Shown here one piece after another: positions 8,547 through 16,926 of a DNA stretch of 64,000 bases; within the stretch, counting starts at the first letter, position 1; each line of letters begins with the position of its first letter. A model generated the notes under the pieces. It worked only from the letters and a program-made list of their open reading frames with translations. It had not been told where the DNA came from and ran no database searches. The stretch is from CAXNKH01 sp049296795. Lineage in GTDB: Bacteria > Pseudomonadota > Gammaproteobacteria > Burkholderiales > Burkholderiaceae_C. The stretch lies in the NCBI GenBank assembly GCA_049296795.1, contig JBAQTC010000015.1:62001-126000 (forward strand). The letters run 5' to 3'. A program made the position numbers and the translations under genes.

Positions 8547-8939
8547 GTGAACAAGAGAGGGCCGGATCGCGCTGTACCGATTCATAACAACCGCCGCAGC
8601 GGGCGCAAACAAATGAGACTGCCCAATGAGCAATCAAGGCGACCGGGGAAACTGCTGCGGCCGTGGGACGTGGCGGCCACACCGCTGGAACTGGCGCTGG
8701 CCAGGGGCCACAGGTGGTTGGCAATGCTGGAGTACGGCAAGTTGAAAAACCTGACTGAAATTGTAGCGCTGGAGGGAGTCGACAACAGCTACGTCAGCCG
8801 GATGGTGAATTTGACTACGCTGGCACCGGACATCGTCGAGGCGATTTTGGAGGATACGCTGCCGGATCACCTGACGCTGTTTGATCTTGCGGTGGACCCG
8901 CCTGCGCTGTGGGAGGAGCAGCGGTTACGGATTTGGTGA
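8547..8939 (+). CDS. Recombinase-associated HTH protein (mobile element)
   Basis: This 130-residue protein starts with a basic segment (NNRRSGRK) and carries a helix-turn-helix region LTEIVALEGVDNSYVSRMV followed by LAPDIVEAIL and a C-terminal WEEQR. This matches small proteins that accompany serine recombinase genes in phages and integrative elements, and resembles the KorB/ParB HTH. No recombinase gene follows, so the element is incomplete. With the phage genes on the left it brackets the copper genes between mobile-element remains. Confidence 0.65.
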   Translation: MNKRGPDRAVPIHNNRRSGRKQMRLPNEQSRRPGKLLRPWDVAATPLELALARGHRWLAMLEYGKLKNLTEIVALEGVDNSYVSRMVNLTTLAPDIVEAILEDTLPDHLTLFDLAVDPPALWEEQRLRIW

Positions 8940-9772
8940 GACGGGACTGTAAAAGATAGTGATGGCGACTGACTCCAAGACAGCGGGGTGTCTGTAAAGC
9001 CAGCACCAGACCGCCCGATCATGTTCGCATAAGCACGGATCGCATACGCGGCATGTCGAGTGACCGGTATTTCAATTACAACGGTCCTCGTAGCTCCTCC
9101 GGTAGTAATCGTCGCAACTATGACGTCCACTTACCGCGAGTGACTACAACCAGCCTAAATCACAGATTGATACAACAACAGCATCGTCCGCTTTTGGCCG
9201 ATTGCAGACGGTCAACTGTTTTGTGCGTACGACTGCTTACACTGCATCACCGCCGCCCAAGTCAGCGAAGCGACCGTTCGCTCTGGGTCGAAAGGGCACA
9301 GTGGAGCGACCTATCAGCTTCAAACTCTGGATAACTTCAACACAGCTGTTCTGAAAACTCCTTTAACAAGAAGAAGTCTCAACATTTAGAATGATGCATT
9401 GAACCCCAAGAGCTTGATCTACATGCCCTTGGAAAACTTAGGCGGTTTGCGATCTGGTATCTTCTGGCCCGCCAATACAAACACCTCTAACCTGCTCAGC
9501 AGGCCTGGAGGCTGCCAAAACCCCGCACCATGCGGGGTTTTGCGCTTCTGCCGACCGAAAGTACGGACGCAACCCCAGACCTAGCAACTACTACGTACTG
9601 AAGTCGCTGAAGACTTGGTGCAGAACTCAGTAGATCAATGCCCCAACCAGCGGCCGCACCTTGGGTGGCTGGAATTTCTGGCTCGACTCCCTTCTTACGC
9701 CCGTTGTCTTCCTGTGATAAGGTTGCTGGGGTTTAAAAAATTGTGAAAAAATACAACCATCAGGGGAGCGAG
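8940..9772. other. Gene-poor stretch with an orphan terminator and degenerate repeat
   Basis: No convincing coding frame was found in over 800 bases. It contains a strong hairpin terminator at 9517-9541 with no gene directly upstream on either strand, and a segment at about 9190-9340 with short matches to 1289-1384. It probably marks the right border of the acquired copper region. A small RNA ending at the hairpin is possible. Confidence 0.4.
9517..9541. terminator. Bidirectional intrinsic terminator without an obvious gene
   Basis: A perfect 11-bp stem (AAAACCCCGCA / TGCGGGGTTTT) encloses the 3-base loop CCA. The T-run on the plus strand and the A-run on the left allow termination in both directions. 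The nearest plus-strand gene ends more than 570 bases upstream. Confidence 0.75.
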
Positions 9773-10645
9773 ATGAGTGACATGCGTTTTGAGGTGCCGA
9801 AAACGGTGGAGGCAGCAGTAGCAATGTTGGGTGCTGCCAAGGGTCAGGTAAAAATCATGGCGGGTGGCACCGACCTGCTGATTCAAATGAAGATGGGACG
9901 AATCGCGCCGCAACTCGTGGTTGACGTCAAGAGCATTCCGGAGCTGACCAACATCACCCTTGAAGATGGTGCTTATCGTTTTGGCGCTGCGGTTACCTGT
10001 ATGGAGTTGCATGACCACCCCTACTTTTCCAAGGCCTGGCCGGGCCTGACCGAAGCAGCAATGCTGATTGGATCGACCCAGATCAAAGGTCGTGCCACGG
10101 TAGGCGGCAACTTGTGCAATGGTTCTCCTGCGGCCGATAGCACACCGGCCTTGATTGCTGCTGGGGCTGTGGCCAGCGTGGTTGGTCCTCTGGGTCGGCG
10201 CGAAGTTCGGGTTGAAGACATCGTGACCGGTCCCGGCAAGACTTCGCTGGCACAGGGCGAAATCGTGACTTCTTTTTTGTTACCCAAGCGGCTCGCCAAT
10301 TCTGGCGATGCCTATCTGCGCTTTACTCCGCGAACCGAAATGGATATTGCGGTGGTGGGTGCCGGTATCAACTTCACCCTGGATGCGTCGGGCGTCTGTG
10401 TCGAGGCCAGGGTCGGGCTCGGAGCAGTGGCCGAGCGTCCTTTGCTGGTGCCGGAAGCAGCAAAGGCGCTGATAGGAACCCGGATTGACGAGCAAGCGCT
10501 GGCGTCTCTGGGTGCCGCAGTCAGCGCCGCGTGTCGACCGATTGACGACAAACGAGGAACCAAAGAATTTCGAATCAAGGTGGCTGGCGTCATGGCGCGT
10601 CGGGCTGCTGTTATTGCGCTCGAACGAGCAAGGAGTATGAACTGA
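9773..10645 (+). CDS. Molybdenum hydroxylase FAD-binding (medium, CoxM-type) subunit
   Basis: This 290-residue subunit belongs to the CO dehydrogenase/xanthine dehydrogenase family. FAD contacts are seen in KIMAGGTDLLIQMK (near the N-terminus) and TVGGNLCNGSPAADS. It passes electrons from the 2Fe-2S subunit to an acceptor. GGGGAG precedes the ATG at 9773, preferred over a GTG at 9743. It overlaps the small subunit start by one base, beginning a complete three-gene hydroxylase operon (medium, small, large). Confidence 0.9.
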   Translation: MSDMRFEVPKTVEAAVAMLGAAKGQVKIMAGGTDLLIQMKMGRIAPQLVVDVKSIPELTNITLEDGAYRFGAAVTCMELHDHPYFSKAWPGLTEAAMLIGSTQIKGRATVGGNLCNGSPAADSTPALIAAGAVASVVGPLGRREVRVEDIVTGPGKTSLAQGEIVTSFLLPKRLANSGDAYLRFTPRTEMDIAVVGAGINFTLDASGVCVEARVGLGAVAERPLLVPEAAKALIGTRIDEQALASLGAAVSAACRPIDDKRGTKEFRIKVAGVMARRAAVIALERARSMN

Positions 10646-11121
10646 TGCCTAAACACCATGTCACAACCATCGTCAACGGCAATGTGGTTGAATTTCTGTG
10701 CCAACCCAACCAAACGCTGCTCGACGTATTGCGCGATGATTTGCACCTTACCGGCACCAAGGAAGGGTGTGGCACGGGTGACTGTGGCGCCTGTAGCGTC
10801 ACGCTCAATTCGCGTCTGGTGTGCTCATGCCTGGTATTGGGCGTAGAGGCCGAAGGCAAGGCTATCCAAACTATCGAGGGGATGGCTGACGGAGAGAATT
10901 TACATGTGCTGCAACGCAAGTTTCTCGAGCATGCGGCGCTGCAGTGCGGTATCTGCACGCCAGGGATGCTCATCGCTGCGCGCTCGTTGCTGGAACGCAA
11001 TCTAAATCCGACCGAAGCAGAAGTTAGGTTCTGGTTGGCTGGCAATTTGTGCCGCTGCACGGGGTACAACAAAATTATCGAAGCGGTACTTGATGCTGCC
11101 AGTGAAATGCGAGGAAATTGA
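10645..11121 (+). CDS. Molybdenum hydroxylase 2Fe-2S (small, CoxS-type) subunit
   Basis: This 158-residue subunit has the plant-type 2Fe-2S motif GCGTGDCGACSV with a further C (residues about 40-65) and the second, helical 2Fe-2S domain with CGICTPGM and CRCTGY. It relays electrons from the molybdenum centre to FAD. It overlaps both neighbours' starts, so the three subunits are coupled. Confidence 0.93.
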   Translation: MPKHHVTTIVNGNVVEFLCQPNQTLLDVLRDDLHLTGTKEGCGTGDCGACSVTLNSRLVCSCLVLGVEAEGKAIQTIEGMADGENLHVLQRKFLEHAALQCGICTPGMLIAARSLLERNLNPTEAEVRFWLAGNLCRCTGYNKIIEAVLDAASEMRGN

Positions 11122-11123
11122 CC

Positions 11124-13400
11124 ATGTTGAGTCCGATCAAAGTCAAAAAGCTGAAAGTCGTTGGTACCAGCCCGGTTCGACCCGACGGTGTTCCCAAGGT
11201 CACCGGTCAGGCCCAGTACGGCGCCGATTTTTCTTTACCCGGCATGTTGTGGGGGAAAATCTTGCGTTCACCGCACGCCCATGCCCGGATCCGCTCGATT
11301 GACACCAGCAAGGCCGAAGCCTTGCGCGGCGTGAAAGCTGTTATCACCGCTAAAGATTTCCCGGAACAAAAATTCGAGTTTCTCGGGCCGGAGCGGGTGG
11401 CCGTTAATTACTGGCACATGACGCGCAACATCATGGCGCGCGAGAAAGTGTTGTACGAAGGGCATTCGGTTGCCGCTGTTGCCGCTAGCAGCGCAGCCAT
11501 AGCCGAACAGGCCTTGCGCTTGATTGAGGTTGATTACGAGGTGTTGCCGCACGTGATTGACGTTGATGAGGCGATGAGTCCCGATGCTCCCTTGCTGTTC
11601 GAGGACATGATCACACGCGGCATCAGTCCTGCACCGAGCCAGCCCTCCAATATCTCGAAAAAGATCGAGTACATGATGGGCGATGTTGGCAATGGCTGGT
11701 CTGGGGCCGACGAAATCATCGAAATGGATTTCAAGACGGCGCCGGTTCATCAAGGCCATATCGAGCCGCAAGCCTGCTTGGCTCGTTTCGATGCCGATGG
11801 TCAGGCTGAACTCTGGTGTTCGAGCCAGGGTCACTTTGTGGTTCGGGCTTACACCACCAAACTGCTGGGCATGAAGTTGGCTGATTTGCGGGTCCATGCG
11901 GCCGAAATCGGTGGTGCTTTCGGTGCCAAAACCGTGATTTATGTCGAGCCAGTGGCGGTCGCTCTGGCACGCAAATCGGGTCATCCGGTGAAAATCATGA
12001 TGAGCCGCGAAGACGTGTTCAAAGCGACCGGTCCTACCTCCGGGTCGTCCATGACGGTCAAGATCGGAGCGACCCGCGCCGGAAAAATAGTGGCCGCACA
12101 CGGCGTCTTCAAATACCAGGCGGGCGGTTTTCCGGGTTCACCGGCGATGAATGCTTGCATGTGTAGCTTTGCGCCTTACGACATTGCCAATGTCCACACG
12201 GTGGGCTATGACGTGGTCTGTAACCGACCCAAGTCGGCCGCCTATCGGGCGCCGGGTTCCCCGATTTCGGCTTTTGCGGTCGAAAGTGTGTTGGACATGC
12301 TGGCTGAAAAAATCGGAATGGATCCGCTGGAACTCCGATTGAAAAACACGGCTAAGACCGGAACACAGACCGTTTGGGGCGCCAAACATACGCATGAAGG
12401 CTTTGCCGAAACCTTGCAGGCTCTGAAGTCGCATCCTGGCTACTTGGCGCCGCTGGGCAAAAACCAGGGCCGGGGCGTCGCTTCGGGCTATTGGTTTAAC
12501 GGCGGTGGTGAATCGAGTGCGACGGTTCACGTCAATGAAGACGGCACGGTGGTGCTTGCTACTGGCAGTCCGGACATTGGAGGCTCACGTGCATCGATGG
12601 CCTTGATGGCCGCTGAAACGCTGGGTATTGAATATGAGCGGGTTCGCCCCATCATTGCCGACACCAACTCCGTGGGCTACACCCATGTGACCGGTGGCTC
12701 GCGTGTCACCTATGCCACCGGTATTGCGGTGCTCAATGCATGCAACAAGGTCATCGCAGACATGCGGAGCAGGGCCGCGTCGATTTGGAAGATTGCCCCC
12801 GATCAGGTGATTTGGGAGGAGGGCTGTGCCGTGGCTATAGGAGAGGGTGCGGCAACGCTGGATCCCCTGTCATTCAAGGCTTTGGCGGCCAAAGCTGCGG
12901 CCACCGGAGGGCCGATCGGGGCTCAAGCTTCGCTCAACGCCGATGGTCAGGCGCCCGGATTTTCCAGCCAATTTTGCGATGTTGAGGTTGATCCTGAAAC
13001 CGGATTGGTGAAGATTTTGCGTTACGTTGCGGCACAGGATGTGGGCAAAGCCATCCACCCGAGTTATGTTGAGGGGCAGATTCATGGCGGCGTGGTGCAA
13101 GGCATTGGCTGGGCTTTGAATGAGGAGTACATCTACGACCAGGCCGGCCGCATGTCAAACGCGGGATTCCTTGACTACCGCATTCCGGTGGCTTCGGACT
13201 TGCCCAAGATCGAAGCACTCATTGTCGAAGTCCCCAACCCCAACCATCCCTATGGGGTCAAGGGTGTGGCCGAGGCCAACATCGTTCCACCGCTGGCAGC
13301 AATTGCCAACGCGATTTACCATGCAACCAACAGGCGTTTGACCGATCTACCCATGTCACCACCCAAAGTGTTGGCCGCCCTCGACTCGAAACCGAGCTGA
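11124..13400 (+). CDS. Molybdenum hydroxylase large, molybdopterin-binding subunit (first of three)
   Basis: This 758-residue subunit contains the aldehyde oxidase/xanthine dehydrogenase a/b hammerhead and molybdopterin domains. The active-site loop reads AYRAPGSP (from residue 373), unlike AYRCSF of true CO dehydrogenase or AYRGAGR of the form II group. The late glutamate motif is GVKGVAE. It probably hydroxylates an aromatic or N-heterocyclic carbon with water as oxygen donor; the substrate cannot be read from sequence. ATG at 11124 is preceded by GAGGAAA and chosen over TTG at 11118. Confidence 0.88.
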   Translation: MLSPIKVKKLKVVGTSPVRPDGVPKVTGQAQYGADFSLPGMLWGKILRSPHAHARIRSIDTSKAEALRGVKAVITAKDFPEQKFEFLGPERVAVNYWHMTRNIMAREKVLYEGHSVAAVAASSAAIAEQALRLIEVDYEVLPHVIDVDEAMSPDAPLLFEDMITRGISPAPSQPSNISKKIEYMMGDVGNGWSGADEIIEMDFKTAPVHQGHIEPQACLARFDADGQAELWCSSQGHFVVRAYTTKLLGMKLADLRVHAAEIGGAFGAKTVIYVEPVAVALARKSGHPVKIMMSREDVFKATGPTSGSSMTVKIGATRAGKIVAAHGVFKYQAGGFPGSPAMNACMCSFAPYDIANVHTVGYDVVCNRPKSAAYRAPGSPISAFAVESVLDMLAEKIGMDPLELRLKNTAKTGTQTVWGAKHTHEGFAETLQALKSHPGYLAPLGKNQGRGVASGYWFNGGGESSATVHVNEDGTVVLATGSPDIGGSRASMALMAAETLGIEYERVRPIIADTNSVGYTHVTGGSRVTYATGIAVLNACNKVIADMRSRAASIWKIAPDQVIWEEGCAVAIGEGAATLDPLSFKALAAKAAATGGPIGAQASLNADGQAPGFSSQFCDVEVDPETGLVKILRYVAAQDVGKAIHPSYVEGQIHGGVVQGIGWALNEEYIYDQAGRMSNAGFLDYRIPVASDLPKIEALIVEVPNPNHPYGVKGVAEANIVPPLAAIANAIYHATNRRLTDLPMSPPKVLAALDSKPS

Positions 13401-13410
13401 AGGGTATTGA

Positions 13411-14619
13411 TCAGAAAATGAACGAGGTGGGGAAGAACTTGGCAAGTATTTCCCCACGTTCGATCAGCCAGTGGATGCTGGTGTGGGTCACCAAGGCCGA
13501 ACAAACAATGACCAGCATGCGTCGTTCAACATAACGCATCGACCAACGGATCAGGGGGACCAAGGCCAGCAGGGTCACGAGTTGGCCTGCTTCGACCCCC
13601 AGATTGAATGCCAGCAGGGACGAAAGCAAGTGAGATCCTGCAAACTGCAAGGAGTCTCGCAGTGCAAATGAAAACCCAAATCCGTGAATCAGGCCGAAGA
13701 AAAAAGTCACAGCCCAGCGCGCTTTTAAGCCAGGGCGAATTATATTTTCGAGCGCCATGTACACAATGGAAGCGGCGATCAGGAATTCAATCAGAGGGGC
13801 AAACCAGAGCCCCGTAGGAAACAGCCCGAATGCGGCAGCGCCAAGCGTGATGGAGTGGGCTAGGGTGAAACTCGTGATGATCAGGATCAGCTGTACCCAA
13901 TTCATCCAAGGAAGAACCAGGCAGACCAGGAACAGCAAGTGATCGGTCCCGCTCAAAATATGTTTAAACCCCGAGGACAGAAACCGAGTTGAAGCTTGGA
14001 GCCAGGAAGGATCGAGCGAAACTGGTCCAGCATCACCATGGAGTTGGAACGCCCGCTCGGAACCGCCACTGGGCAGGAAGCGCAAGGAGCTGACAACCTG
14101 TAAACCAAGTCGATCGAACTGAAAGTGAATCGTGAACTTGGATTTTTCTGATTGAATCGGATAAACATACAAAACGTCAAGGAACTGTTGGTTCCAGAAT
14201 AGGTCTTGCTGGGTGGGCGGGTCACGCCGCTGGACGTGACTCAGCGCTGAGTCGAACTCGGTAAATGATTTGTCTGAAGGCAAAGAGACTCGCAAATGAC
14301 TGGCCTTCGGCTTGGCCAGTGTTTGGTCATTTTCCCGAAGTTGGATGTTGTCCGACAACCAAAGTTGCGCTGCTTGTTGCAGGGCGGACTCCAAGTTTTC
14401 TAACTGAAGGTATCCCGGACCACGCAGCGGAAAATCAGTTTCGCGCATCGCTCCTAACGGCACACGCAGCAACAGCTGCAAAGATTGGCCGCTGGGCTTG
14501 ATGAAAGCCTGAATTCGGACGTCGCTGGGGATTTCGTGTGCCCGCGTTAGGTTGGACAGAAGTCCCAGTCCCAGTACGATCAGACTGGTCCAGATCAATT
14601 TAGAAATGCTTGTTTTCAT
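13411..14619 (-). CDS. HupE/UreJ-type membrane protein with exported N-terminal domain
   Basis: This 402-residue protein has a signal-like start, a roughly 200-residue extracytoplasmic region, and a C-terminal membrane domain with about six helices. The membrane part has the HupE/UreJ_2 signature: SGFKHILSGTDHLLFL, TLAHSITL and GLIHGFGFS, with conserved His and Asp likely to bind metal. The family is linked to nickel, cobalt or other metal uptake. The gene converges on the hydroxylase operon with an 11-base gap. The ATG at 14619 is chosen over a GTG at 14646 for a better signal peptide. Confidence 0.75.
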   Translation of the reverse strand: MKTSISKLIWTSLIVLGLGLLSNLTRAHEIPSDVRIQAFIKPSGQSLQLLLRVPLGAMRETDFPLRGPGYLQLENLESALQQAAQLWLSDNIQLRENDQTLAKPKASHLRVSLPSDKSFTEFDSALSHVQRRDPPTQQDLFWNQQFLDVLYVYPIQSEKSKFTIHFQFDRLGLQVVSSLRFLPSGGSERAFQLHGDAGPVSLDPSWLQASTRFLSSGFKHILSGTDHLLFLVCLVLPWMNWVQLILIITSFTLAHSITLGAAAFGLFPTGLWFAPLIEFLIAASIVYMALENIIRPGLKARWAVTFFFGLIHGFGFSFALRDSLQFAGSHLLSSLLAFNLGVEAGQLVTLLALVPLIRWSMRYVERRMLVIVCSALVTHTSIHWLIERGEILAKFFPTSFIF

Positions 14620-14763
14620 TGCCAAGGTCGCCAAGGTGTCAGGCACAGACGAGATACTTCTTGTGCTCTGTTGGGCGAAAGGCTAGCATAGCTTCGGTCT
14701 GTTAAAACGATAAGCTGTTGGAGCGACATTCGGAGCCGCCTTCAACGCATTTGGGGACACATC

Positions 14764-15954
14764 ATGAACTTGCATTTCAAGCCGTTGTGGGTAGCTGCCT
14801 TGGTCAGTGTGGTCAGCTTGCTGGGTTGGGGGCACCGATACATCGGAACCGAGGCCCAAGCCCAAGGACCAACTGTTTCAGCCCCCCTGTTCGAAGTTGA
14901 TCCTTTGTGGCCCTTGCCCATGCCAAACCATTGGCTGCTGGGTATGGCCATAGGAATTTGGGTCGATGACCAAGACCATGTGTGGATTGTTCATCGTGGT
15001 GCGGCAACTCTGCATGCCAACGAGCGAGCACTTGATCTCAAAGTGGGCGAATGCTGCAGCGCTGCACCACCGGTTTTGGAGTTCGATTCTTCCGGAAAAT
15101 TGCTGCGCTCCTGGGGTGGGCCTGGTGCGGGTTACGAGTGGCCTGATTCGAACCACGGCATTCATGTGGACTTCAAGGGCAACGTTTGGATTGGTGGCAA
15201 TGGGCCGAAAGATTCACACATTTTGAAATTTACCCAGGATGGAAAATTCTTGATGCAACTGGGCAAGATGGGGAGCAATCTGGGCAGTAACGATCCACTT
15301 AATTTCGGTCGAGTTGCGAAAATTTGGGTCGACCCGAAAACCAATGAGGCCTACGTGGCTGATGGATATAAAAACAAGCGGGTTGCGGTACTGGATGCCG
15401 ATACGGGAAAAATGAAGCGTTATTGGGGCGCCTATGGGAACAAACCCGATGACGCGGATTTGGGTAAATTTGACCCTGCTGCTGCACCACCGCAGCAATT
15501 CAGAAATCCTGTCCATTGCGTTGAACGCAGTGTGGACGATCTGGTTTATGTGTGTGATCGTCAAGCCAACCGGATCCAGGTATTCAAACCTGATGGGACT
15601 TTTGTCAAGGAAGCACACTTCGCCAAACAGACTTTGGGTTCGGGCTCGACCTGGGACTTGGCATTCTCGCGTGATCCCAAGCAACGTTTTCTTTTCATTG
15701 CAGACGGTACCAATGAAAAAATTCGCATTGTGTTGAGAGATACGCTGGAAGAAATCACCAATTTTGGCGATGGTGGGCGCCAACCTGGACAGTTCTATGG
15801 GGTTCACAGCATTGCCACCGATTCCAAAGGCAACATCTACACCACCGAGACCTACGAAGGCAAACGACTGCAAAAGTTTGTTTACAAAGGCATGGGGAAT
15901 GTTCGTCAAGGCAGTCAGGGCGTGGTTTGGCCCAAGGCCAAGGGGACGTCATGA
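14764..15954 (+). CDS. Exported NHL-repeat six-bladed beta-propeller protein
   Basis: This 396-residue protein has a signal peptide ending near AQAQG, followed by NHL-type repeats such as DDQDHVWIVHRG, DFKGNVWIGGNG, KNKRVAVLDADTGK and DSKGNIYTTETYEGKRLQKF. The fold resembles the lyase half of peptidylglycine alpha-amidating enzyme. Such proteins are common in catabolic clusters of soil Proteobacteria, with unproven function. Its stop overlaps the start of the next gene by ATGA. Confidence 0.75.
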   Translation: MNLHFKPLWVAALVSVVSLLGWGHRYIGTEAQAQGPTVSAPLFEVDPLWPLPMPNHWLLGMAIGIWVDDQDHVWIVHRGAATLHANERALDLKVGECCSAAPPVLEFDSSGKLLRSWGGPGAGYEWPDSNHGIHVDFKGNVWIGGNGPKDSHILKFTQDGKFLMQLGKMGSNLGSNDPLNFGRVAKIWVDPKTNEAYVADGYKNKRVAVLDADTGKMKRYWGAYGNKPDDADLGKFDPAAAPPQQFRNPVHCVERSVDDLVYVCDRQANRIQVFKPDGTFVKEAHFAKQTLGSGSTWDLAFSRDPKQRFLFIADGTNEKIRIVLRDTLEEITNFGDGGRQPGQFYGVHSIATDSKGNIYTTETYEGKRLQKFVYKGMGNVRQGSQGVVWPKAKGTS

Positions 15955-16916
15955 AAAAATACTTGAGAAGTGTTGTGGTCGTGACTGCAGTCACGTTGAC
16001 CAGTTGGGCTCATGCAGCTTGGCCCGACCAGCCGATCAATATGATTGTGGCGTATGGGCCAGGTGGCGGGACCGACATCATTGCGCGTCAGATCGCACCT
16101 TTTATAGAAAAATATCTGGGTGAGGGCGCTCGTATCAATGTGGTTAACCGTGCCGGTGCGGGTGGTGATCTGGGTTTTGGCGCGATTGCAGCGGCATCAC
16201 CCGATGGTTACACCATTGGCTTCATTAATTCGCCCCCTGTCATCAGCATTCCGATCGAGAGAAAACCAAGCTGGAACCTGCAAAGCTTTGAATTGCTGGG
16301 CAATGTCGTCGATGACCCCGGCACTTTTTGTGTTCACAGCGACAGTCCGATTAAAAACTTGGCTGATCTGGCGGCCCTGGCCAAATCCAACCCTGGCAAA
16401 GTCAATATGGGCAGTACCGGCGTCGGCTCAGATGATCACCTCGCCATTCTGTTTTTTGAGAAAAGCGCTGACGTCAAGGTGACACATATTCCGTTCAAGG
16501 GGACGAACGACAGTCGTACTGCTTTGATTGGACGTCATATCGATGTGGCGGCCATCAACGTTGGAGAAGGATTGCAATTCCTCAAAGGTGGCTCGCCCTT
16601 GCGTTGTTTGGGACAGATGACGGCATCGCGTATGCCCATGGCGGCTGAATGGCCGACCTTCAGGGAGCAAGGTCATGCCTTTGAGATGGCTTCGTTACGT
16701 GGTTTGGCGGCTCCTAAAGGCCTGCCGGCTCCGATCCGGGAGCGCTTGATCCTGGCCATTGAGCGGGCAGCCAATGACCCGGCTTTCAAGCTGGCGGCAG
16801 ATAAAGCGTTTGCACCAGTTCGCTTCATGGGGCCCAAGGCCTATGACGCAGAGCTGCGGGCCGGTGACGCACAGTTCAGGCAACTCTGGAAAGAGATGCC
16901 TTGGACCGACAAATAG
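15951..16916 (+). CDS. Bug/TctC-family periplasmic solute-binding protein
   Basis: This 321-residue protein has a signal peptide (cleavage near AHA-A), then WPDQPINMIVAYGPGGGTD, the usual Bug opening with the carboxylate-binding loop, and SPDGYTIGF. These proteins bind small carboxylates for tripartite tricarboxylate transporters or for signalling. No TctAB genes are adjacent. GGGG precedes the ATG at 15951, which overlaps the previous stop. Confidence 0.88.
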   Translation: MKKYLRSVVVVTAVTLTSWAHAAWPDQPINMIVAYGPGGGTDIIARQIAPFIEKYLGEGARINVVNRAGAGGDLGFGAIAAASPDGYTIGFINSPPVISIPIERKPSWNLQSFELLGNVVDDPGTFCVHSDSPIKNLADLAALAKSNPGKVNMGSTGVGSDDHLAILFFEKSADVKVTHIPFKGTNDSRTALIGRHIDVAAINVGEGLQFLKGGSPLRCLGQMTASRMPMAAEWPTFREQGHAFEMASLRGLAAPKGLPAPIRERLILAIERAANDPAFKLAADKAFAPVRFMGPKAYDAELRAGDAQFRQLWKEMPWTDK

Positions 16917-16926
16917 GAATAGACCA

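Noticed and set aside
11268..12101. A 277-codon minus-strand frame opposite the first hydroxylase large subunit
   Set aside because: It is the codon-biased complement of a well-supported subunit; the sequence has no domain pattern.
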